From the NCBI RefSeq assembly GCF_007992495.1, contig NZ_BKAJ01000134.1:1-41966 (forward strand): a DNA stretch of 41,966 nt, given 5' to 3'. The position numbers were made by a program, and so were the translations under genes. The notes beneath the pieces are model-generated. The model was not told the origin of the DNA, ran no database searches, and worked only from the letters and a program-made list of their open reading frames with translations. This document shows positions 40,200-41,966 of the stretch, one piece after another. Source of the DNA: Reyranella soli (GTDB lineage: Bacteria > Pseudomonadota > Alphaproteobacteria > Reyranellales > Reyranellaceae). Numbering within the stretch: the first letter of the stretch is position 1; the number at the start of each line of letters is the position of its first letter.

Positions 40200-41860
40200 G
40201 CAAGCTGCAGGTAACCGACATGCTGGCCCGCGCCTTCGCGGCCGAGGGCGTGGACACGCTGTTCACGCTGATGGGCGATGCCAACATGTACTGGTCGGTG
40301 GCGATGTCGAAGCTGCCCGGCATGAAGGTCGTGCATGCCCGCCACGAGCACTGCGCCGTCGCCATGGCCGACGGCTATGCCCGCGCCACCGGCAAGGTCG
40401 GGGTGGCCTCGACGACCTGCGGGCCGGGCTTCACCCAGATCATGACGGCGCTCACCATCTCGGCGCGCTCCAACACGCCGCTGGTGGTGTTCGCGGGCGA
40501 TGCGCCCCTCACCGCCTCCTGGTACATCCAGCAGATCGACATGGCGCCATTGGCGCTGGCCTGCGGCGCCGCCTTCGTCGGCGTGAAGCACATCGACCGC
40601 GTGCTCGACAATGTGCGCGAGGCTTTCCAGATCGCCCAGGCCGAGCGCAAGCCGGTGGTGCTGTCCGTGCCGATGGACCTGCAGAAGCAGGCGTGGCCGC
40701 ACCTCACCGACTACACGCCCTCCTCCGAGCTGGTGCCGATGGCGCAGCGGCCGATCCCCGATCCCGCGATGGTCGACCGCGTCGTCGACATGATCGCCGA
40801 GGCCGAGAAGCCGATCATCGTGGCCGGCCGCGGCGTGATCCGGTCCGGCGCACGCCAGGCGATCGAGGCGCTGGCCGAGCAGTCGGGCGCCCTGATGGCG
40901 ACGTCGCTCTTGGGCAAAGGCCTGTTCGACGGCAATCCCTATGCGCTCGACATCGCCGGCTCCTTCGCCAGCGATTTCTCGCGCGAGCGCTTCGCCGAGG
41001 CCGACCTGGTGATCGGCATCGGCGCGGGGCTCGGCCATTACACGACCGAGGGCGGCTACCTCTATCCCGGCGCCCGCACCGTGCAGATCGACACCAACCC
41101 GCGCGGCCTGTGGCAGGGCCTGCGCACGGCCGATCTCCACGTTCGCGCCGACGCCAAGGCGGCGGCCGAAGCCATCGTGGCACGCATGAAAGCGCGCGGC
41201 GTGTCGCGTACCGGCTTCCGCAACGGCGACATGGCCCAGCAGATCGCCAAGGATTCTCCGGACTCCAAGGAATTCCAGGTCCAGCCCAACACCGTCGATC
41301 CGCGCAAGGCGATCCTCGAGCTCGACCAGGCGATCCCCAAGGACTGGGACGTCGTCGTCGGCGGCGGCCACTATTTCAGCATCGCCATGACCCACATGAA
41401 GGGCCGGCCGGCCGACAAGTATCACGTGGTGAACGAGTTCGGCGCCATCGGTTCGGGCCTGCCGGCCGCCATCGGCATCGCCGCGGCGCGCGGCGACGGC
41501 AAGGTCATGCTGATCGAGGGCGACGGCAGCCTGCTGATGCACATCCAGGAGCTGGAGACCATCCGCCGCCAGGGCATCCGCATGCTGATCTCGGTGATGA
41601 ACGACGGCGGCTATGGCGCGGAGTTCCACAAGTTCCGCGCCAACGGCATCGACCCCGGCGAAGCGATCCACGGCCGCGGCGATCTCGCCGGCGTGGCGAC
41701 GGGCTTCGGCCTGCGCGGCGCCGCCGTCACCGAGATGGGCCGCTTCGCCCCGCTGTTCCGCGAGCACCAGGCCGCCAACATCGGCTCGGTATGGGACATC
41801 CACACGGACGACCTGATCCCGTCACGCGCCTATCGCCGCGTGCACTACGGCGAGGCGTAG
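40196..41860 (+). CDS. Thiamine-diphosphate-dependent enzyme, acetolactate-synthase-like
   Basis: The 554-residue product has the three-domain ThDP layout: the N-terminal pyrimidine-binding domain with catalytic Glu51 (HARHEHCAVAMADGYARATGK), a central Rossmann-like domain (EKPIIVAGRGVIRSGARQAIEALAEQ), and a C-terminal diphosphate-binding domain with EGDGSLLMHIQELETIRR and the closing NDGGYG. It could be an acetolactate-synthase relative, a decarboxylase such as benzoylformate type, or a ligase. No regulatory subunit gene is adjacent, which argues against true acetolactate synthase. AAGGGAG precedes the ATG. It is the last gene of the trio. Confidence 0.9.
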   Translation: MSKLQVTDMLARAFAAEGVDTLFTLMGDANMYWSVAMSKLPGMKVVHARHEHCAVAMADGYARATGKVGVASTTCGPGFTQIMTALTISARSNTPLVVFAGDAPLTASWYIQQIDMAPLALACGAAFVGVKHIDRVLDNVREAFQIAQAERKPVVLSVPMDLQKQAWPHLTDYTPSSELVPMAQRPIPDPAMVDRVVDMIAEAEKPIIVAGRGVIRSGARQAIEALAEQSGALMATSLLGKGLFDGNPYALDIAGSFASDFSRERFAEADLVIGIGAGLGHYTTEGGYLYPGARTVQIDTNPRGLWQGLRTADLHVRADAKAAAEAIVARMKARGVSRTGFRNGDMAQQIAKDSPDSKEFQVQPNTVDPRKAILELDQAIPKDWDVVVGGGHYFSIAMTHMKGRPADKYHVVNEFGAIGSGLPAAIGIAAARGDGKVMLIEGDGSLLMHIQELETIRRQGIRMLISVMNDGGYGAEFHKFRANGIDPGEAIHGRGDLAGVATGFGLRGAAVTEMGRFAPLFREHQAANIGSVWDIHTDDLIPSRAYRRVHYGEA

Positions 41861-41886
41861 CTCCAGGTCCGTTCATTAATCATGTT

Positions 41887-41910
41887 CCTCTCCCCCGCTA
41901 GGGGGAGAGG
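41887..41910. repeat. REP-like intergenic hairpin
   Basis: CCTCTCCCCC and GGGGGAGAGG form a perfect 10-bp stem around GCTA, followed by TTAGGTGAGGGGG. This matches a widespread proteobacterial intergenic repeat of the type CTCTCCCCC..GGGGGAGAG. It lies 26 bp after the ThDP gene and may also act as a weak terminator. Confidence 0.7.
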
Positions 41911-41935
41911 TTAGGTGAGGGGGAATCGACGGTTG

Positions 41936-41966
<31 letters not shown>

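Noticed and set aside
39806..41803. 665-codon open frame antisense to the ThDP gene
   Set aside because: The ThDP motifs are clear on the plus strand; the antisense product has no recognisable motif.
40196..41860. ThDP gene as ilvB (biosynthetic acetolactate synthase)
   Set aside because: No ilvN or ilvC neighbours and the context is catabolic, so no gene symbol was given.

Overview
The window reads as high-GC alphaproteobacterial chromosome. Support comes from the strong G/C bias at third codon positions, an ECF sigma factor paired with ChrR-type zinc/cupin anti-sigma proteins, a Bug-family tripartite-tricarboxylate substrate-binding protein, a HPII-like catalase, and a holin-like/DUF3618 stress-membrane operon. 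A soil or plant-associated member of Rhodospirillales, Hyphomicrobiales or Reyranella type is plausible, but that placement is inference from gene content. About 45 protein genes are supported. I saw no rRNA, tRNA, CRISPR array, insertion sequence or prophage. The last 28 bases are an unbroken run of C and look like a contig-end artefact.

Region 1 (1-8.5 kb) is housekeeping and envelope: an MlaC-type periplasmic protein, a PPOX-fold flavoprotein divergent from a site-2-protease-like membrane peptidase, a PAS-only protein, a GH25 lysozyme-like lipoprotein divergent from a membrane-anchored peptidoglycan-binding protein, a CocE/NonD hydrolase followed by a shortened DUF4188 protein, a TPR protein and a small hypothetical gene.

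Region 2 (8.6-15.4 kb) is signalling. A MASE4-type hybrid histidine kinase lies downstream of a minus-strand operon of an ECF sigma factor, two tandem ChrR-like anti-sigma paralogues and a single-domain response regulator. A YihY/BrkB membrane protein and a GFA-family protein follow on the plus strand.

Region 3 (15.5-25.8 kb) looks like a stress island. It holds a large catalase, a translationally coupled trio of small membrane proteins (the last DUF3618-like), two FAD oxidoreductases (the second with a C-terminal Rieske domain), a periplasmic EF-hand protein, a glycine-zipper general-stress protein, a hemerythrin, a HAD phosphatase and small hypotheticals. Joint expression under envelope or oxidative stress is inferred from content and coupling.

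Region 4 (25.8-27.76 kb) is compositionally less typical. It holds an orphan hypothetical gene with unusual codons, about 370 bp with no convincing gene, a Crp/Fnr regulator that begins with a receiver-domain stub, and a plus-strand stem-loop series ending in a strong intrinsic terminator, which is a candidate small RNA.

Region 5 (27.76-41.97 kb) is a catabolic locus. On the minus strand, eleven genes run without a large break: a 2-oxoglutarate/Fe(II) oxygenase, a five-gene peptide/opine-type ABC importer, an SDR dehydrogenase, an acetamidase/formamidase, a Bug binding protein, a double carboxymuconolactone-decarboxylase protein and a cupin. Divergently, a TauD-like dioxygenase, a CoxG-like SRPBCC protein and a ThDP-dependent enzyme form a second operon. 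The 329-bp divergent region contains operator-like palindromes and a decayed copy of the 5' end of a Bug-type gene. The layout suggests import, oxidation, amide hydrolysis and C-C cleavage of an unidentified nitrogen-containing compound.
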